Shown: piece after piece, positions 5,342-7,297 of the stretch
How positions within the stretch are numbered: position 1 is the first letter of the stretch
How the letters are laid out: each line of letters begins with the position of its first letter
NCBI GenBank assembly: GCA_024679635.1
Contig: JAIBDA010000065.1
Location: forward strand, 1 to 7,297
Direction of reading: 5' to 3'
Length of the DNA stretch: 7,297 bases
Origin: Amphritea sp.
GTDB lineage: Bacteria; Pseudomonadota; Gammaproteobacteria; Pseudomonadales; Nitrincolaceae
Notes under the pieces: model-generated
Told to the model about the DNA's origin: nothing
Databases searched by the model: none
What the model saw: the letters and a program-made list of their open reading frames with translations, nothing else
Translations under genes and position numbers: made by a program

Positions 5342-7297
5342 TTAAAATTTACCGTAGTAGCCTTCTTTTAGTGCATCAAATAGATTAGCCGCTGTGTGTG
5401 ACTCGCCATCGTATTCAACCTCATCATTCCCTTTTAATTCTACGGTGCTGCCATCTGCCAGCGTAAACTCGTACAGGGTATTTTCCAGGTCTTGCTCTTT
5501 TACCAGTACACCTTGGAAAGCCTCAGGATTAAAACGAAAAGTAGTACAACCTTTTAGACCTTGCTCATACGCATAAAGGTAAATATCTTTGAACTCATCA
5601 TAAGGATAATCGGTGGGTACATTGGCGGTTTTGGATATTGAGGAATCTATCCATTTTTGAGCTGCTGCCTGTATATCGACATGTTGCTTTGGATGAATAT
5701 CATCAGCACAGATGAAATAGTCGGGAAGCTGTTGCTCTGTGTTATCGCTGTAAGGCATGGCCTCTGCATTAATCAGATGGCGATACGCTAGAAGTTCATA
5801 AGAGAACACATCGACTTTCTCTTTAGATTTTTTCCCTTGGCGAATGATATTGCGTGAGTAGTGATGCGCAAAGCTCGGCTCAATACCATTACTGGCGTTG
5901 TTGCCTATTGATAGTGCAATGGTTCCTGTGGGTGCTATGGAACTATGGTGGGTAAATCGGCAGCCATGCTCTGCTAATTGCTTAACCAGCTCAGGTTCAC
6001 TTTTAGCTATCTTTTGCATATAGCGGCTATAACAGGCGTGAAGTACTTTACCTGTCACTGAATCCCCTGCTTTATAACCATCATCGAGCATCTCGGGGCG
6101 TTTGCGTAACATCTCGCCAGTGACTTCAAACTGTTCTTCCATAATGGGTGCGGCGCCCTTCTCTTTTGCCAAATCAAGGCCTGCGCGCCAACCAGTAATG
6201 GCCAATTCTTTAGTCACTTGTTCAGTAAAGGTAACTGATGCGGCATCACCGTACTGCATTTTAAGCATGGTAATAGTGGAGCCTAGCCCGAGGTAGCCCA
6301 TACCATGGCGGCGCTTATGATTAATTTCATGACGCTGTTCTGCTAAAGGTAACCCGTTGATTTCTACAACGTTATCCAACATACGGGTAAAGATAGTCAC
6401 AGTACTTCTAAAACTGTCCCAATCAAAGCAAGCCTGGTTAGTAAATGGATCTAGTACAAACTTGGTCAGGTTAATAGAACCGAGTAAACAGCTACCATAA
6501 GGCGGTAGTGGTTGTTCTCCGCAGGGATTCGTTGCGCGGATATTTTCACAGAACCAATTGTTATTTTGCTCATTTACCTTGTCGATTAGAATAAAGCCGG
6601 GCTCAGCAAAGTCGTATGTGGAACTCATAATGGCGTTCCATAGGTGTGTGGCTCTGACCGTTTTACTGATTTTGCAAGCCACCAGCCCTTCACTATTAGT
6701 GATATAACCTTGTTGAATCGGCCACTCTCGCCATAAGACTTGTTGGGAGTCAGCAAGATCGATGTTATCTCGTTGCTGTTCTTTTTCAGTCATTGGAAAT
6801 GCCAGCGGCCAGTCATTATCTGCATTGACGGCATGCATAAACTGGTCGGTAATGAGTAATGACAGGTTGAACTGCCGTAAGCGCGCATCTTCGCGTTTGG
6901 CTTTAATAAATTCGAGTACATCAGGATGGCCCACATCAAAGGTTGCCATCTGCGCACCGCGCCGCCCACCCGCTGAAGAGACGGTAAAACACATACGATC
7001 AAAGATATCCATAAAGGACAAAGGCCCAGAGGTATAAGCCCCAGCACCTGATACAAAGGCATCTTTTGGCCGCAAGGTAGAGAACTCATAACCGATCCCA
7101 CAACCGGCTTTTAAGGTGAGCCCGGCCTCATGGTTCTTACCCAGGATGTCATCCATGGAGTCGTAGATAGTACCCGATACGGTGCAGTTTATTGTTGAGG
7201 TTGCAGGTTTGTGTTGCTGTGCTCCCGCGTTGGAAATAACCCGACCAGCAGGAACAGCGCCATGGCGTAACGCCCATAAAAATTGCTGATTCCAATG
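5342..7297 (-). CDS. nrdJa: Class II (adenosylcobalamin-dependent) ribonucleotide reductase, catalytic subunit NrdJa (5' end outside window)
   Basis: The frame is open from the window edge to TAA at 5342-5344, giving the last 651 residues. The in-frame ATG at 7156 is internal, since family sequence (VISNAGAQQH, INCTVSG) continues upstream of it. The enzyme reduces ribonucleotides to deoxyribonucleotides using B12 to form a thiyl radical, and works with or without oxygen. Seen in order: redox Cys (7184-7186) in INCTVSG; GCGIGYEFSTLRP; SGPLSFMDIFD; SSAGGRRGAQM; HPDVLEFIKAKRED; NPCGE with Asn (6527-6529), radical Cys (6521-6523) and Glu (6515-6517); GSCLLGSINL with the second redox Cys (6488-6490); HHSSIAPTGTIALSIGN; and KGCTTFRFNPEAFQGV near the end. 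The C-terminal TSCPD domain and cysteine tail of single-chain enzymes are absent and supplied by nrdJb. The promoter, any NrdR boxes and any ATP-cone lie outside the window. Confidence 0.95.
   Translation of the reverse strand, partial: HWNQQFLWALRHGAVPAGRVISNAGAQQHKPATSTINCTVSGTIYDSMDDILGKNHEAGLTLKAGCGIGYEFSTLRPKDAFVSGAGAYTSGPLSFMDIFDRMCFTVSSAGGRRGAQMATFDVGHPDVLEFIKAKREDARLRQFNLSLLITDQFMHAVNADNDWPLAFPMTEKEQQRDNIDLADSQQVLWREWPIQQGYITNSEGLVACKISKTVRATHLWNAIMSSTYDFAEPGFILIDKVNEQNNNWFCENIRATNPCGEQPLPPYGSCLLGSINLTKFVLDPFTNQACFDWDSFRSTVTIFTRMLDNVVEINGLPLAEQRHEINHKRRHGMGYLGLGSTITMLKMQYGDAASVTFTEQVTKELAITGWRAGLDLAKEKGAAPIMEEQFEVTGEMLRKRPEMLDDGYKAGDSVTGKVLHACYSRYMQKIAKSEPELVKQLAEHGCRFTHHSSIAPTGTIALSIGNNASNGIEPSFAHHYSRNIIRQGKKSKEKVDVFSYELLAYRHLINAEAMPYSDNTEQQLPDYFICADDIHPKQHVDIQAAAQKWIDSSISKTANVPTDYPYDEFKDIYLYAYEQGLKGCTTFRFNPEAFQGVLVKEQDLENTLYEFTLADGSTVELKGNDEVEYDGESHTAANLFDALKEGYYGKF

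Noticed and set aside
5219..5344. Frameshift or sequencing error splitting a single nrdJ gene
   Set aside because: The frame is unchanged, four stops lie in line, nrdJb has its own ribosome binding site, and a two-gene NrdJ is known in Pseudomonas aeruginosa.
1..7297. CRISPR array, intact transposase, integrase or toxin-antitoxin pair
   Set aside because: No regularly spaced direct repeats and no reading frames of those families were found on either strand.

Overview
The window looks like a gammaproteobacterial chromosome. The left part (1-1950) has a familiar core order: the end of an AsmA-family gene, mutY, yggX and a tRNA-Phe gene. This order, together with a class II ribonucleotide reductase split into NrdJa and NrdJb as in Pseudomonas aeruginosa, fits the Pseudomonadales/Oceanospirillales side of the Gammaproteobacteria. 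The sequence alone does not fix a genus.

Layout: 1-390 is the C-terminal end of an AsmA-like protein. Its stop codon shares one base with the start of mutY (390-1451), the adenine glycosylase that removes A opposite 8-oxoguanine. yggX (1509-1781) follows 57 bases later and encodes a small Fe(II)-trafficking/oxidative-protection protein. tRNA-Phe(GAA) at 1874-1949 has its own strong sigma70-type promoter and a Rho-independent terminator. mutY and yggX both bear on oxidative damage, and yggX is thought to protect Fe-S enzymes such as MutY.

Downstream of the tRNA the content changes. A 220-base gene-free stretch is followed by a divergent pair: a LysR-type regulator (minus strand) and an exported DJ-1/PfpI-family protein (plus strand). 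The 104-base spacer between them holds back-to-back promoters that appear to use the same -35 hexamer. Short GGGTCAGA-type motifs in opposite orientation lie on both sides of this pair. The right-hand one is part of a 68-base imperfect inverted repeat, which suggests that the pair is an accessory insertion. A 478-base region without a convincing gene follows.

The right part (4457-7297, minus strand) encodes an adenosylcobalamin-dependent (class II) ribonucleotide reductase as two polypeptides. nrdJa is the catalytic barrel, and its N-terminus lies outside the window. nrdJb carries a TSCPD domain and the cysteine-rich redox tail. The two genes are in the same reading frame but separated by 123 bases with several in-frame stops, so the split looks real rather than a sequencing error. 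I see no CRISPR array, intact transposase or wholly unknown multi-gene system. The most notable points are the split reductase with its redox tail in trans, the LysR/secreted DJ-1 module, and the unexplained repeats around that module.
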